Shown here: positions 1 through 13,839 of the stretch, piece by piece | Layout of the letters: every line of letters begins with the position of its first letter | Numbering within the stretch: the stretch's first letter is position 1 | NCBI GenBank assembly: GCA_026400105.1 | Contig: JAPLPQ010000042.1 | Location: forward strand, 1-54,872 | Reading direction: 5' to 3' | DNA: 54,872 bases | Origin: Burkholderiales bacterium | GTDB lineage: Bacteria > Pseudomonadota > Gammaproteobacteria > Burkholderiales > Burkholderiaceae_C | Made by a program: the position numbers and the translations under genes | Notes under the pieces: generated by a model | Told to the model about the DNA's origin: nothing | The model's input: the letters and a program-made list of their open reading frames with translations, nothing else | Databases searched by the model: none

Positions 1-1939
<1,939 letters not shown>

Positions 1940-1955
1940 GGGGGACGGCACCGGT

Positions 1956-4193
1956 TCAGGGTTGGGCGGCCGGCGCCAGGACCGACGACCCGACCGGCGC
2001 CAGCATGACGCAAGCCAGCGGCGGCAGCGTCAGCCGCAGCGACTGGGCCTGGCCGTGGGCCGGCTCGGCCTCGGTCGCCGCCACGCCGGTCGCCACCCCG
2101 CTGCCGCCATAGATGGCGGCGTCGGTATTGATGATTTCACGCCACTCGCCCGCCACCGGCACGCCGATGCGGTAGGCCGGCCGCGGCACCGGCGTCAGGT
2201 TGCACAGCACGACCACGAGCTGGCCCTGGTCGTCGCGGCGCAGCCAGGACAGCACCGACTGGCCGGCGTCGTCGTGTGCGATCCAGTCGAAGCCGCGCGC
2301 CTCGTGATCGAGCGCATGCAGGGCGCTGAAGTGGCGATAGACCCGGTTCAGGTCGCGCACCAGGCGCTGCACGCCGGCATGGCGCGGCTCGTCGAGCAGC
2401 TGCCAGGGCAGGCTGCCCTGGGCCTGCCATTCCCCGGGCTGGGCCAGCTCGCCGCCCATGAACAGCAGCTTCTTGCCCGGAAAACCCCACATGTAGCCGT
2501 ACAGGCTGCGCAGGCCGGCAAAGCGCTGCCAGTCGTCGCCCGGCATGCGCCCGAGCAGGGATCCCTTGCCATGCACCACCTCGTCGTGCGAGAGCGGCAG
2601 CACGAAGTTCTCGCTGAAGGCGTAGACCAGGCCGAAGGTCAGCTCGTGGTGGTGGTGGCTGCGATGGACCGGATCGCGCGCGAAATAGCGCAGGCTGTCG
2701 TTCATCCAGCCCATGTTCCATTTCTCGTGAAAGCCCAGGCCTCCGCCCTGCAAGTCCGGGCTCGGGGGGCGGCTGACGCCGGGAAACGAGGTCGACTCCT
2801 CGGCCATCATCAGGGCGCCGGGGCATTCGGTGCCGATGGTGTGGTTGAGCCGGCGCAGGAAGGCCATGGCCTCCAGGTTCTCGCGCCCGCCGTACTGGTT
2901 GGGCAGCCACTGCCCTTCGGCGCGGCTGTAGTCGCGGTACAGCATCGAGGCGACCGCATCGACGCGCAGGCCATCGACGCCGAAGCGCTCGACCCAGTAC
3001 AGGGCATTGGCGATCAGGTAGTTGCAGACCTCGTTGCGGCCGAAGTTGTAGATCAGCGTGTTCCAGTCCTGGTGGAAGCCCTCGCGCGGATCGGCATGCT
3101 CGTACAGCGGGGTGCCATCGAAGTTGGCCAGGCCGTGGCTGTCGGTCGGAAAATGCGCCGGCACCCAGTCCAGGATCACGCCCAGGCCGGCTTCATGGGC
3201 GGCCTCGACGAAGTAGCGGAAATCCTCGGGCGTGCCGTGGCGCGCGGTCGGCGCGAACAGGCCGACCGGCTGGTAGCCCCAGGAGCCGTCGTAGGGATGC
3301 TCCGAGATCGGCAGCAGCTCGAGGTGGGTGAAGCCCAGCTCGCGTGCATAGGGCACCAGGGTCTCGGCCAGCTCGCGGTAGCTCAGCCAGCGCCAGCCGT
3401 CCTGCTGGCGCCAGGAGCCCAGGTGGACCTCGTAGATGCTGATCGGCTGATCGAAGGCGTTGGCGCGCACACGCTCGGGCGCCAGCGGCCGGGCCGGCGG
3501 CAGGGCCTGCACCACGCTGGCGGTGCGCGGGCGCAGCTCGGCACGCAGGCCGTAGGGATCGGCCTTGAGCAGCAGCTCGCCCTGCTGGGTCAGGATCTCG
3601 AACTTGTAGAGCGCGCCGGCAGCCAGTCCGGGCAGGAACAGCTCCCAGACGCCGCATTCGCGCCGCAGCCGCATCGGGTGGCGCCGGCCGTCCCACTGGT
3701 TGAAGTCGCCCACCACCGAGACGCGGCGGGCATTCGGGGCCCAGACGGCGAAAGCCACACCGTCCACGTCCAGACAGCGGCGCGGATGGGCGCCCAGGCA
3801 TTCGAAGGGCCGCTGGTGCCGGCCTTCGGCCAGCAGCCAGGCGTCGGTCTGGCCCAGCAGCAACGGGAAGCGGTAGGGGTCGTCGAGCCACTCCTGCTGC
3901 ACGCCCTGGCCGTGCGCTGCGGCACGGCGCACCAGCAGGCGGTAGTCGAAGCGCTCGTGCTCGGCGCCCTGCCAGACGAACAGGTCGCTGTCTCCCTGGC
4001 GCTGCAACTGGGCCAGCGGCAAGGCAGCGACGGCGGCATCCTGGGAGTTCGCCGCCAGCAGCTCCACGCTCAAGACACCCGGTAGAAAAACCCGCACGCA
4101 AAGCCCGCCGGGCGTCTGGTGCATGCCCAGCACCGCGAAAGGCTCCGGGTGCTGGCCCTGCTGCAGCAGGGTGATGTCTTGTGGCGTGAGCAT
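1956..4193 (-). CDS. glgB: 1,4-alpha-glucan branching enzyme GlgB
   Basis: A 745-residue GH13 branching enzyme that transfers alpha-1,4 chains to the 6-position to create glycogen branches. The length is normal for the two-N-terminal-domain type. An N1 domain (about 1-110) precedes a CBM48 domain (about 125-225), then the barrel. Motifs: [10 protein letters not shown], the nucleophile motif [12 protein letters not shown] (Asp about 412), the acid motif [10 protein letters not shown] (Glu about 465) and [13 protein letters not shown]. The start ATG at 4193 has a purine-rich GGGGGG stretch just upstream. It lies 28 bp after thuK and 16 bp before glgX, on the same strand as an alpha-glucoside uptake operon. 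This suggests that imported sugar is channelled to glycogen; that link is inference. Confidence 0.96.
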   Translation of the reverse strand: MLTPQDITLLQQGQHPEPFAVLGMHQTPGGLCVRVFLPGVLSVELLAANSQDAAVAALPLAQLQRQGDSDLFVWQGAEHERFDYRLLVRRAAAHGQGVQQEWLDDPYRFPLLLGQTDAWLLAEGRHQRPFECLGAHPRRCLDVDGVAFAVWAPNARRVSVVGDFNQWDGRRHPMRLRRECGVWELFLPGLAAGALYKFEILTQQGELLLKADPYGLRAELRPRTASVVQALPPARPLAPERVRANAFDQPISIYEVHLGSWRQQDGWRWLSYRELAETLVPYARELGFTHLELLPISEHPYDGSWGYQPVGLFAPTARHGTPEDFRYFVEAAHEAGLGVILDWVPAHFPTDSHGLANFDGTPLYEHADPREGFHQDWNTLIYNFGRNEVCNYLIANALYWVERFGVDGLRVDAVASMLYRDYSRAEGQWLPNQYGGRENLEAMAFLRRLNHTIGTECPGALMMAEESTSFPGVSRPPSPDLQGGGLGFHEKWNMGWMNDSLRYFARDPVHRSHHHHELTFGLVYAFSENFVLPLSHDEVVHGKGSLLGRMPGDDWQRFAGLRSLYGYMWGFPGKKLLFMGGELAQPGEWQAQGSLPWQLLDEPRHAGVQRLVRDLNRVYRHFSALHALDHEARGFDWIAHDDAGQSVLSWLRRDDQGQLVVVLCNLTPVPRPAYRIGVPVAGEWREIINTDAAIYGGSGVATGVAATEAEPAHGQAQSLRLTLPPLACVMLAPVGSSVLAPAAQP

Positions 4194-4221
4194 GAAGCCC
4201 CCCGGTGAATTGGCGAAAGCC

Positions 4222-5358
<1,137 letters not shown>

Positions 5359-5382
5359 GGTGAGTTTTCCTTCCAGGCGAGG

Positions 5383-7017
5383 TCAGAGCGTGGCGAACAG
5401 GCCGCCCCAGGGTTCGAGTTCGACATGGCCGCCTTGCAGGCGCGCCCCTTCCAGGCCGCTGCCGGGCAGCGGCTGCGCCTGGGCCCAGCCCTCGGGCAGC
5501 GCCCACTGCAGGGCCTGGTCGCTGAAGTTGAAGACGCACAGCACGCGCTGGCCGTCTTGCTCGCGGACATAGGCCAGCACCTGCTCGTGCGCCGGCAGCA
5601 TCGTCATGCCGCCTTGCAGCAGCGCCGGCTGCTGGCGCCGCCAGTGCAGCAGCTGGGTGTAGTACTCGAGCTGGCTGGCGGCGACGCCGGCTTGCTGCTC
5701 GACCGCGAGCGGCAGATGCGCCGGCGACACCGGCAGCCAGGGCTTGGCGGGGCCGAAGCCGGCATGGGCCTGCGCGCCATCCCAGGGCATCGGCGTGCGG
5801 CAGCCGTCGCGACCCTTGAACTTGGGCCACATCGTGATGCCGAACGGGTCCTGCAGGTCCTCGTAGGCGATCTCGGCTTCGGGCAGGCCGAGCTCGTCGC
5901 CCTGGTAGATGCAGGGCGAGCCGCGCAGGCTCATCTGCAGCGCTGCCGCCAGCCGCAGCAGGCGCGGGTCGGGGTTCGGGCCGCCCCAGCGCGTGGCCAG
6001 GCGCATGCAGTCATGGTTGGACAGGGCCCAGCAAGGCCAGCCGTCGCCCACGATGTCGAGGAAGCGGGTGAACAGCGCGTGCAGGAAGGTCGCGCTCTTC
6101 TGGCTGCCGAGCAGGTCGAAGCAGTAGGCCATGTGCAGCTTGTCGCCGCCGCTGGTGTACTGCGCCATGCGGCCCAGGCCGTCGTCGTCGCCGATCTCGC
6201 CCACCATGGTGGTGTTCGGGTACTCGTCGAGCAAGGCGCGCAGGCGCTGCAGGAACACCAGGTTCTCGGGCTGGCTCTTGTCGAAATGGTGATACTGCCA
6301 GCCGTAGGGGTTGACCTTGTCGACCGCCGGGTCCTCGCCCTGCGGCATGCCGCGCGGCGGGTTGCTGCGCAGCTCGCGGTCGTGGAAGTAGAAGTTGGCG
6401 GTGTCGAGCCGGTAGCCGTCGACGCCGAGCTCGAGCCAGAAGCGCACATCGTCCAGGATCGCCTGCTGGACTGCCGGGTTGTGGAAGTGCAGGTCCGGCT
6501 GGCTGGTCAGGAAGTTGTGCATGAAGTACTGCAACCGTCCCGTGTCCCACTGCCAGGCGCTGCCGCCGAAGATGCTGAGCCAGTTGTTGGGCGGGTTGCC
6601 GTCGTCCTTGGCATCGGCCCAGACATACCAGTCGGCCTTGGCATTGTCGCGGCTGGCGCGGCTCTCGACGAACCAGGGGTGCTGGTCCGAGGTGTGCGAC
6701 AGCACCTGGTCGATCATCACCTTCAGGCCCAGCTCGTGGGCGCGCGCCACCAGCGCGCGGAAGTCGTCCAGGCTGCCGAACATCGGATCGACATCGCGGT
6801 AGTCGCTGACGTCGTAGCCGAAGTCCTTCATCGGACTCTTGAAGAAGGGCGACAGCCAGATGCCGTCGGCACCCAGGCCGGCAATGTAGTCCAGCCGCGC
6901 GGTGATGCCCGGCAGGTCGCCGATGCCGTCGCCATTGCTGTCCTGGTAGCTGCGCGGGTAGATCTGATAGATGACGCCGCCGCGCCACCAGCCGTTGTTC
7001 GGTGCTTTGTTGCTCAT
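5383..7017 (-). CDS. aglA: Intracellular alpha-glucosidase, GH13 (AglA type)
   Basis: A 544-residue GH13 alpha-glucosidase with no signal peptide, so it should hydrolyse imported disaccharides in the cytoplasm. It begins in the typical way with WWRGGVIYQIYPRSYQDSNG. The nucleophile motif GVDGYRLDTANF puts Asp at about 205, MVGEIGDDDG puts the acid Glu at about 274, and ALSNHDCMRLATR carries the third acid. The DGIGDLPGI segment resembles oligo-1,6-glucosidase/alpha-glucosidase enzymes of the GH13_23 type. It sits between the second permease and the ATPase, as aglA does in rhizobia. Substrate could be maltose, sucrose or trehalose-like glucosides; the sequence does not separate them. No clear Shine-Dalgarno is visible before ATG 7017. 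Confidence 0.93.
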   Translation of the reverse strand: MSNKAPNNGWWRGGVIYQIYPRSYQDSNGDGIGDLPGITARLDYIAGLGADGIWLSPFFKSPMKDFGYDVSDYRDVDPMFGSLDDFRALVARAHELGLKVMIDQVLSHTSDQHPWFVESRASRDNAKADWYVWADAKDDGNPPNNWLSIFGGSAWQWDTGRLQYFMHNFLTSQPDLHFHNPAVQQAILDDVRFWLELGVDGYRLDTANFYFHDRELRSNPPRGMPQGEDPAVDKVNPYGWQYHHFDKSQPENLVFLQRLRALLDEYPNTTMVGEIGDDDGLGRMAQYTSGGDKLHMAYCFDLLGSQKSATFLHALFTRFLDIVGDGWPCWALSNHDCMRLATRWGGPNPDPRLLRLAAALQMSLRGSPCIYQGDELGLPEAEIAYEDLQDPFGITMWPKFKGRDGCRTPMPWDGAQAHAGFGPAKPWLPVSPAHLPLAVEQQAGVAASQLEYYTQLLHWRRQQPALLQGGMTMLPAHEQVLAYVREQDGQRVLCVFNFSDQALQWALPEGWAQAQPLPGSGLEGARLQGGHVELEPWGGLFATL

Positions 7018-7046
7018 GGGAATCGGTATTTGGGTAATTGGAGGAT

Positions 7047-7882
<836 letters not shown>

Positions 7883-7883
<1 letters not shown>

Positions 7884-8797
7884 CAGTTGGACTCCTCGTT
7901 GAAGCGCACGCGGGCGGCCTTCATGAACAGGACGGCGGTCACGAAAATGATCACCGTCAGCGATGTGGCCGCGGCCGAGCCGGTGCCCAGGTTGCCGTTG
8001 TCGATCATGTCGCGGCGCACGAAGCCCGACATGCTGATCGTGCTCGAGCTGTTGGAGGTCAGCACGAAGATCAGGTCGAACACGCGCAGCGCATCGAGCA
8101 GGCGGAACACGACCGCCACCATCAGCGGATAGCGGATCAGCGGCAGCGTGACCTTCCAGAACACGCGCAGCGGGTGGATGCCGTCGACCCGGGCCGCCTC
8201 GTAGCAGTCCTTGGGCAGGGTCTGCAGCGCGGCCAGGATCAGCAGCGCCATGAACGGGACGGTCTTCCAGACATCGACCCCGACCACGGTCCACAGGGCG
8301 TAGGCCGGGTCGGCGGTGAAGGCGATCTTGGACGAGATGATGCCGGCGTCGAGCAGCAGCTGGTTGATCAGGCCGAACTGGTCATGCAGGATCCAGCCCC
8401 ACATCTTGGCCGAGACGATGGTCGGGATCGCCCACGGCACCAGCACCGCGGTGCGGACCCAGGCCCGGCCCTTGAATTCCTGGTTCAGCAGCATCGCCAC
8501 CGCCAGGCCGAGCAGGGTCTCGAGCAGCACCGAGACCACCGAGAACTGGAAGGTGTTCTTGATCGAGATGCCCCAGTCGGTGTCCCAGAATTCCCTGGAG
8601 AGGATCGACGGTCCGAACAGGCCCCAATCCGAGAAGTAGTTGTCCAACCCCACATAGCTGTACTCAGCGATGTTGTTGATATTGGTGTCGGTGAAGCTGA
8701 ACCAGACCGAGCGCAACAGGGGCCAGCCGGCCACGACGGCCATCAGGATCAGCATCGGCGCCAGGAAGGTCCAGGCGACTTGTGTTCTATTTTTCAT
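7883..8797 (-). CDS. thuF: Carbohydrate ABC transporter permease, MalF type (ThuF-like)
   Basis: A 304-residue inner-membrane permease. A hydrophobic first segment (TFLAPMLILMAVVAGWPLL) is followed by the loop beginning FTDTNI, and the EAA loop is EAARVDGIHPLRVFWKVTLP. ATG 8797 is preferred over an upstream TTG at 8821 because GGGAG lies six bases before it. It overlaps the thuG start by one base and is separated from thuE by about 100 bp carrying two strong hairpins. With ThuG it should form the translocation pore. Confidence 0.92.
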
Positions 8798-8827
8798 GAG
8801 GAACTCCCGCAAGGCCTGCAATTACAA

Positions 8828-8888
8828 GGGGGGCTGCCCTACCCAGGCAGCGCCCCCGACGATGGCGCGCGCTCAGGCGCGCACCATC
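8828..8888 (-). other. Two tandem intercistronic hairpins between thuE and thuF
   Basis: The first stem pairs 8828-8838 with 8846-8857 (one bulged base, 7-nt loop). The second pairs GATGGCGCGC at 8861-8870 with GCGCGCACCATC at 8877-8888, with one bulge. Neither is followed by a T-run, so they look like mRNA-stabilising or partial-termination structures rather than full terminators. Such elements are common after binding-protein genes in ABC operons and would raise thuE relative to the permeases. Confidence 0.6.
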
Positions 8889-8898
8889 ACTCAGCCCA

Positions 8899-10182
8899 TC
8901 ACCAGGCGGCCTTCTTGACCTGCTTGAGCTTGGTCTCGAGCTTCTTGACCGCGTCGGCGCCCTTGGCCTTGCCCGACAGCACGTCGTGGCTGGCGTCCCA
9001 GAAGGCCTGCGAGACCTCGGGGTACTTCAGGCTGGTCGCGGTGGCCGGACGGGCGGCGGCGTTGGTGAACACCTCGAGCAGCTCGACCATGAACGGGTTG
9101 GCCTTGGCCACCTCGGCGTCCTTGTAGAGCGACATGATGGTCGGGTTGTAGGAGCCGCCGACCGCACGCTTCTTCTGGATTTCGGCGCTCGACATGTAGA
9201 GCGCCAGCGAAGCGGCGGCATCCACGTTCTTCGAGTACTTGTTGACCGCCAGCTGCCAGCCACCCAGGGTGGCGGCCTTCTTGGCGCCCGGCCCAGTGCC
9301 GGCAGGCAGCGCTGCGACGCCGATCTTGCCCTTGATCGGGCTGTCGGCGGCCTGGCCCAGCGACCAGGCGTAAGGCCAGTTGCGCATGAAGGCGGCATTG
9401 CCGTTCTGCCAGACGCCGCGGGCGTCTTCCTCGCCGTAGTTCAGCACGCCCTGGGGCGCGATGGTGCCGATCCAGGAAGCGGCGGTATCGAGCGCCTTGG
9501 CAGCCTGCGCGTTGTTGATCGTGATGTTGCCCTTGGCGTCAACGATGGTGCCGCCGCCGTAGCTGTAGACCCATTCCAGTGCGTCGCAGGTCAGGCCTTC
9601 ATAGGCCTTGGCCTGGAACACGAAGCCCTGGAAGTCCTTGTTGCCGGCGGCGCGCTCGCCGTCCTGCACCTTCTTGGCCGCAGCCGACAGCTCGTCCCAG
9701 GTCTGGGGCGCCTTGACGCCGTACTTCTCGAGCAGGTCCTTGCGATAGAACATCAGGCCGGCGTCGGTGAACCAGGGCATGCCCAGCAGCTTGCCGTCGA
9801 CGGTGTTGTTGGCGACGATGGCCGGGAAATGGTCCTTCTCGACACCCTTGGAATAGGGCTTGAGGTCAACCAGGTGATCCTTGATCACGCCGGGCCAGAC
9901 CACGTCGATCATCAGCACGTCGATGTCACCCGACTTGGCCGCGAACTGCTGGCGCAGCAGGGCCAGCTGGTCGGTCGAGCTCGCCGGCGGGGTGTACATC
10001 TTGACGGTGTGGCCGTTCTTCTTGCCCCAGTCTTCGGCAAACTTGCCACAGAATTCGACGTCGGCGGCGTTGTTGCCACACGAGATGGTGATGGTGGCGG
10101 CCTGGGCGCCAACGCTCAGCAACGGAGCTGCCACGGCGGCCAATGCCGCCTTGGCTACAGTGGAACGGAAGGAGATTGTCAT
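8899..10182 (-). CDS. thuE: Alpha-glucoside/trehalose-type ABC transporter substrate-binding protein (ThuE-like)
   Basis: A 427-residue family 1 solute-binding protein, periplasmic. A Sec signal peptide covers about 1-28 (ALAAVAAPLLSVGAQA, cleaved after AQA). The mature start TITISCGNN and the segment DIDVLMIDVVWPGV resemble trehalose/maltose-binding proteins of the ThuE/MalE kind. The later GMPWFTDAGLMFYRKDLLEKY is typical of the fold. It is the first gene of the thuEFG-aglA-thuK-glgBX operon. The region upstream carries two LacI-type dyads and a GGGTTTACCC element. Substrate is inferred as trehalose, maltose or sucrose from family resemblance and the neighbouring thuAB and aglA. Confidence 0.9.
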   Translation of the reverse strand: MTISFRSTVAKAALAAVAAPLLSVGAQAATITISCGNNAADVEFCGKFAEDWGKKNGHTVKMYTPPASSTDQLALLRQQFAAKSGDIDVLMIDVVWPGVIKDHLVDLKPYSKGVEKDHFPAIVANNTVDGKLLGMPWFTDAGLMFYRKDLLEKYGVKAPQTWDELSAAAKKVQDGERAAGNKDFQGFVFQAKAYEGLTCDALEWVYSYGGGTIVDAKGNITINNAQAAKALDTAASWIGTIAPQGVLNYGEEDARGVWQNGNAAFMRNWPYAWSLGQAADSPIKGKIGVAALPAGTGPGAKKAATLGGWQLAVNKYSKNVDAAASLALYMSSAEIQKKRAVGGSYNPTIMSLYKDAEVAKANPFMVELLEVFTNAAARPATATSLKYPEVSQAFWDASHDVLSGKAKGADAVKKLETKLKQVKKAAW

Positions 10183-10264
10183 GCTTGCCTCTGTAAGTTG
10201 GAGTTTTCTTGGCCGTCACCGTTTGCTGGAGCAGATCGTTGACAGCCAGGCTATTGCACCATCC

Positions 10265-10280
10265 ATGCAAAGGTTTGCGT
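10265..10280. promoter_or_regulatory. LacI-type operator, imperfect
   Basis: ATGCAAAGGTTTGCGT, matching the perfect dyad at 10366-10381 at 13 of 16 positions. It lies 83 bp upstream of the thuE start. Confidence 0.65.
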
Positions 10281-10365
10281 AACCGGGTTTACCCTAAAAA
10301 CATCAAGTTGTAACCTTGAGGTAACCCGTTTTTATGCGAAGAACCATCTGACTTGACAGAGATTT

Positions 10366-10381
10366 ATGCAAACGTTTGCAT
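10366..10381. promoter_or_regulatory. LacI-type operator, perfect 16-bp dyad
   Basis: ATGCAAACGTTTGCAT, fully self-complementary with a central CG. A third relative, ATGCAATCGCTTGCAC, lies in the porin promoter at 18351-18366. The LacI-family protein encoded at 16074-17165 is the nearest candidate to bind it. Confidence 0.78.
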
Positions 10382-10511
10382 TGGAAGGCGGATTTCAGTG
10401 CAAGAATCCCGCACTGGCCGACCTTGGCGGGCCCGGCCGATGCGCTTCGCGCCAGCCAGTGCGCAGCCCGCCGGGCCAACGCCGCAGCGCCAGTCCGGCG
10501 GGCCGCTGCGC

Positions 10512-11624
10512 TCACTGAGGGCCGATCTTGACCGGCGCGCCACTGCGCGCGCTGGCGTAGATGGCGTCGAGGATCTCCATCACGATCAGGCCCTGGGCGC
10601 CATCGGCATCATGCGGGCGCTCGCTCAGGATCGCCTGCGCATAGTGGTGCATCGCCGACCAGGCCGGCTGCTGCGGGGTGTGCAGATGCAGGTCGACCGC
10701 CGCGCCATGCTGCTCGGTGAAGATGTCGGCCGAGAAGCTGTAGCCCTCGTCGAGATTCTTCTGCAGCAGGCCGGCGCGGGTGCCGAGCAGGCGGGTCTCC
10801 ATCAGCTCGGCCTCGCGGATGTTGGCGGCCCAGGAGGCTTCGAGCACCAGCGTGGCGCCGTTGCGAAAACGGATGAAGCCGGCGGCCAGGTCCTCGACAT
10901 CGAAGGCCTTGCCCGAGGCTGCCGCCAGCGGGCCGGCGATCGGGTCGTAGGTATTGCCCAGCACCCACTCGGGCTCGGGGTAGCCCATCAGCCACAGCGC
11001 CAGGTCGAGCCGGTGCACGCCGAGGTCGATCAGCGGGCCGCCGCCGGCGAGCTCGCGCTGGCCGAACCAGCCGCCAAAGCCCGGCATGCCGCGGCGGCGG
11101 TGCCAGACGCTGCGGCCGAAGTAGAAGTCGCCGAACACGCCTGCATCGACCTGGGCTTTCAGGCCCTGCGACTGCGCGCTGAAGCTGTACGAGAAGTTGA
11201 TCATGAGTCGCTTGCCGGCGGCCTGGGCCGCGGCCACCATCTCGCGCCCCTCGGCGGCCGACATCGCCATCGGCTTTTCGCACAGCACATGGCAGCCGGC
11301 GGCCAGCGCGGCCAGCGTCAGGTCCTTGTGGAACTTGTTGGGCGTGCAGACGCTGACCGCATCGACCGATTCGGCCGCCAGCAGGCTCGCGAGGTCGGCA
11401 TAGCGGCGCAAGATGCCGAACTGCTCGCCGACCTGCTGCAGGCGCAGCGGATCGGGGTCGGCGATCGCGACCACGTCGACCTCGGGGTGCTGGCGCCAGC
11501 CCTCGATATGCATGCGGCCGATGCCGAGGCCGATCACGGCCACGCGCAGGCGGCGACCGCCAGCCCCGGCAACAGAGACCGGGGACAGAACGCTGACGGC
11601 AGCCTGGGCCTGGTAGTCGCTCAT
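10512..11624 (-). CDS. thuB: ThuB-like Gfo/Idh/MocA family oxidoreductase
   Basis: A 370-residue NAD(P)-dependent oxidoreductase. The Rossmann motif [16 protein letters not shown] is near residue 30-45, the conserved CEKPMAMS near 125, and the [21 protein letters not shown] substrate-domain segment follows. The frame extends upstream to 11858, but ATG 11624 has GGAGG seven bases before it and overlaps the thuA stop by ATGA. In rhizobia ThuA and ThuB together are needed to convert trehalose and related disaccharides to the 3-keto form. The gene pair and its place beside a ThuE-type importer support the same role. Confidence 0.87.
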   Translation of the reverse strand: MSDYQAQAAVSVLSPVSVAGAGGRRLRVAVIGLGIGRMHIEGWRQHPEVDVVAIADPDPLRLQQVGEQFGILRRYADLASLLAAESVDAVSVCTPNKFHKDLTLAALAAGCHVLCEKPMAMSAAEGREMVAAAQAAGKRLMINFSYSFSAQSQGLKAQVDAGVFGDFYFGRSVWHRRRGMPGFGGWFGQRELAGGGPLIDLGVHRLDLALWLMGYPEPEWVLGNTYDPIAGPLAAASGKAFDVEDLAAGFIRFRNGATLVLEASWAANIREAELMETRLLGTRAGLLQKNLDEGYSFSADIFTEQHGAAVDLHLHTPQQPAWSAMHHYAQAILSERPHDADGAQGLIVMEILDAIYASARSGAPVKIGPQ

Positions 11625-12430
11625 TTCAAGTCCTCCGCGCTTTGCAGGATGCCGACCTTGGCGAACTGCATCTCCTTGGCTTTGATCGGCTCGAGCGCCG
11701 GCGCGTTCGGGCATTGATCGACGATTTGCACCCGGGGCGCCGCCCATTGCACCGCATTGGCCAGCACCTGCTGGATGTTGGGGTCGAAATAGGTCGGATA
11801 GGCCTCGTGGCCGGGCCGGAAATAGAAGATGCGGCCGTGACCGCGCTGCCAGCAGCAACCGGAGCGGAACACCTCGCCGCCCTCGAACCAGGACAGCAAC
11901 ACCAGCTCATCGGGCGCCGGGATGTCGAAGCGCTCGCCGTACATCTCCTCGTAGGGCAGCTCGAAATACTCCGGCAGACCGGCGGCGATCGGATGGCTGG
12001 GCTCGACCACCCACAGGCGCTCCTTCTCGTCGGCCTCGCGCCACTTGAGCGAGCAGTTGGTGCCCAGCAGGCGGCGGAAGATCTTCGAGAAATGGCCCGA
12101 GTGCAGCACGATCAGACCCATGCCCTCGAGCACGCGGCGCTGGATCAGCTCGACCGTGGCGTCGCTGACGGCGTCATGCGCCTTGTGGCCCCACCAGATC
12201 AGCACGTCGCAGCCCTCGAGCCGCTCGGCGCTCAGGCCATGGTCGGGCTCGTCGAGCGTGGCGGTCTCGACCTGCAGCGCCAGCGCGGCGCGGCTGCGCG
12301 CCGGCGTCGACTCCAGGCCGGCGGCAATCGTGTGGTGCATGCCTTGCGGATAGACGGCGCGGATCGCCTCGTTCTCGCGCTCATGCCGGTATTCGTTCCA
12401 GACAATGACAGAAATCTTGTCTTGCTGCAT
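11621..12430 (-). CDS. thuA: ThuA family protein (trehalose utilisation)
   Basis: A 269-residue ThuA-domain protein with a glutamine-amidotransferase-like fold. Motifs include [16 protein letters not shown] at the N terminus, [13 protein letters not shown], and [20 protein letters not shown]. The length is close to rhizobial ThuA. The frame runs upstream to 12670, but ATG 12430 starts the conserved N terminus ([13 protein letters not shown]) and follows GGAG. The four-base overlap with thuB indicates translational coupling. ThuA is required with ThuB for disaccharide oxidation; its own chemistry is not evident from sequence. It is divergent from the AraC-type gene. Confidence 0.88.
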   Translation of the reverse strand: MQQDKISVIVWNEYRHERENEAIRAVYPQGMHHTIAAGLESTPARSRAALALQVETATLDEPDHGLSAERLEGCDVLIWWGHKAHDAVSDATVELIQRRVLEGMGLIVLHSGHFSKIFRRLLGTNCSLKWREADEKERLWVVEPSHPIAAGLPEYFELPYEEMYGERFDIPAPDELVLLSWFEGGEVFRSGCCWQRGHGRIFYFRPGHEAYPTYFDPNIQQVLANAVQWAAPRVQIVDQCPNAPALEPIKAKEMQFAKVGILQSAEDLK

Positions 12431-12548
12431 TTTGCTAGGTCTCCGTAGAATCAGGGGGATTGACTCGCCATGGCTGGCAAGCCTGGGCTTATCGTAGGCA
12501 TCCGAACCCGCAGCAGCAAGCAGGATCGTGGGCAATATTCCGCAAACC

Positions 12549-13643
12549 ATGTCAAAAAACCCGACTGATAATTCGCCGCCTGATGCTGCCCTGCCCGGCC
12601 GGCCCGCCTGTTGCGCTTCTTCCACCTCTTCTGCCTTGGCCGCCCCGCCAGCCCAGCCGCCCGCGCCCACCGCTCGCAGCGACCGGCTGGCCGATCCGGC
12701 ACTGGCGCGGGAACTGCGCCAGGCGCTGTCGGCGGCCTTGCTGCCGCTGGCGCGCGGCGACAGCGCGCTGCTGCGCCCGCCGACCCAGGTCGGCTGGCAA
12801 GCCGGCGCGCAAGGGCATTACCACAGCGCGCCCGAGCTGTTCCTGCAGCTCTCGGGCTGGACCCAGTTCACTTTCCCCCAGGGCGGCTGCCGGCTGCAGG
12901 CCGGGCAGGCCTTGCTGCTGCCGCCGCAGCTGCAGCATGCCGAAACGGTCGGCGCCGACGCGCAAGGCAGTGGCGTCACTGGTGTCGCTGATGGCAGGTT
13001 TCGTAACCTGCTGGTCTACGCCGAGGGAACGGCGCTGAGCGTGCACCTGGCCAACGAAGTGCAACCCGGCCAGCCCGGCATTCTGCACCTGGAAGTGCGC
13101 CAGCTGCCGGTGGTGGCCCAGATGGCGCAGCAGCTGCTCGCGGCCAGCCAGCGCCAGGGCGAAGGCGCCAGCGCAGGCCACGGCGAGAGTGACGGCGCAC
13201 TCGACGACTGGCGCGCGCGCGGCCTGGTCAGCGCCACCCTGGCCCAGGCGCTGCAGCTGCTCGAGCAGCCCCCGAGCGAGCAACACGACGAGCCCGCCGC
13301 CGTGGCCAGGACCCGGCTGCTGGTCAAGAACCAGCTCGGCGACCCCGAGCTGAGCGTGCGCGGCCTGGCGCTGCATGCCGCCTGCAGCGCCGACTACCTG
13401 TCGCACCTGTTCCACCGCCACAGCGGCGAGACCCTGGTCGGCTACATCACCCGCCTGCGCATGGAGCGCGCGCTGCAGTTGCTGGCCAGCTCCCGGATGG
13501 CGATCAAGGAGGTGGCCTGGGCCTGCGGCTACAACCGCCCGGGCTACTTCATCCAGACCTTTCGCCGCCTGCAGGGCCTGACCCCGAGCGCCTGGCGCCT
13601 GAGCGCCGCCAGCAGGCTGAACCCGCCAGGGCCGGATTGGTGA
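12549..13643 (+). CDS. AraC family transcriptional regulator with N-terminal cupin-like domain
   Basis: 364 residues from ATG 12549; an in-frame GTG at 12528 would add seven. After a proline/alanine-rich N-terminal stretch (about 1-50) there is a cupin-like sensing segment ([21 protein letters not shown], about 90-115). The C-terminal HTH_18 domain includes [20 protein letters not shown] and the second helix pair [20 protein letters not shown]. It is divergent from thuA across 118 bp, so thuAB is its most likely target; that is inference. No convincing Shine-Dalgarno favours either start. Confidence 0.85.
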   Translation: MSKNPTDNSPPDAALPGRPACCASSTSSALAAPPAQPPAPTARSDRLADPALARELRQALSAALLPLARGDSALLRPPTQVGWQAGAQGHYHSAPELFLQLSGWTQFTFPQGGCRLQAGQALLLPPQLQHAETVGADAQGSGVTGVADGRFRNLLVYAEGTALSVHLANEVQPGQPGILHLEVRQLPVVAQMAQQLLAASQRQGEGASAGHGESDGALDDWRARGLVSATLAQALQLLEQPPSEQHDEPAAVARTRLLVKNQLGDPELSVRGLALHAACSADYLSHLFHRHSGETLVGYITRLRMERALQLLASSRMAIKEVAWACGYNRPGYFIQTFRRLQGLTPSAWRLSAASRLNPPGPDW

Positions 13644-13655
13644 AATATTGTTTCA
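13641..13655. promoter_or_regulatory. 15-bp dyad overlapping the AraC-type stop codon
   Basis: TGAAATATTGTTTCA, arms TGAAA and TTTCA with a 5-bp spacer. It has the same geometry as the dyad at 13794-13808 with one arm base changed, and could be a second site for the RpiR/HexR-type regulator downstream. Confidence 0.45.
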
Positions 13656-13743
13656 TCAACAGTGGCAAAAATCGGTACAACCAGTTACCAGACCCGGTGG
13701 GCACATTGCACGTAGCCATTGAAAACCCGCTAAAACCATCCTG

Positions 13744-13764
13744 AAACCCTTTGCTTCAGGGTTT
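13744..13764 (+). terminator. Hairpin, possible terminator of the AraC-type gene
   Basis: AAACCCT at 13744-13750 pairs with AGGGTTT at 13758-13764 across a 7-nt loop, followed by only one more T. A GGGTTTTCCC element (13759-13768) overlaps the right arm, so the sequence may instead be an operator. Confidence 0.35.
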
Positions 13765-13793
13765 TCCCGGGGTAAATGGAATCGTTCTGGATC

Positions 13794-13808
13794 TGTAACT
13801 TGATTACA
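13794..13808. promoter_or_regulatory. Probable HexR-type operator upstream of the RpiR/HexR gene
   Basis: TGTAACTTGATTACA, perfect arms TGTAA and TTACA with a 5-bp spacer, 31 bp before the start codon of the regulator. The spacing and sequence resemble the known HexR site pattern TGTAATNNNATTACA, which suggests autoregulation. Confidence 0.65.
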
Positions 13809-13839
13809 CTATCGAGCCATCACCTCATCAGGACTCACC

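Larger units (their letters stand above)
10183..10511. promoter_or_regulatory. Control region between thuB and thuE (329 bp, no gene)
   Basis: This gap separates the thuB stop from the thuE start on the minus strand. It holds two related dyads, ATGCAAAGGTTTGCGT at 10265-10280 and the perfect ATGCAAACGTTTGCAT at 10366-10381, with centres 101 bp apart. Between them is GGGTTTACCC at 10285-10294, and GTAACC occurs three times. Dyads with a central CG and TGCAA/TTGCA arms are typical LacI-family operators, so repression by looping is plausible. No promoter hexamers were clear enough to call. Confidence 0.75.

Noticed and set aside
7884..8294. N-terminal extension of thuG up to 8294
   Set aside because: It would overlap thuF for 400 bp in another frame; the coupled ATG at 7883 gives a normal permease.
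11625..11858. N-terminal extension of thuB up to 11858
   Set aside because: It reads through thuA in another frame; ATG 11624 has a strong ribosome-binding site and begins just before the Rossmann motif.
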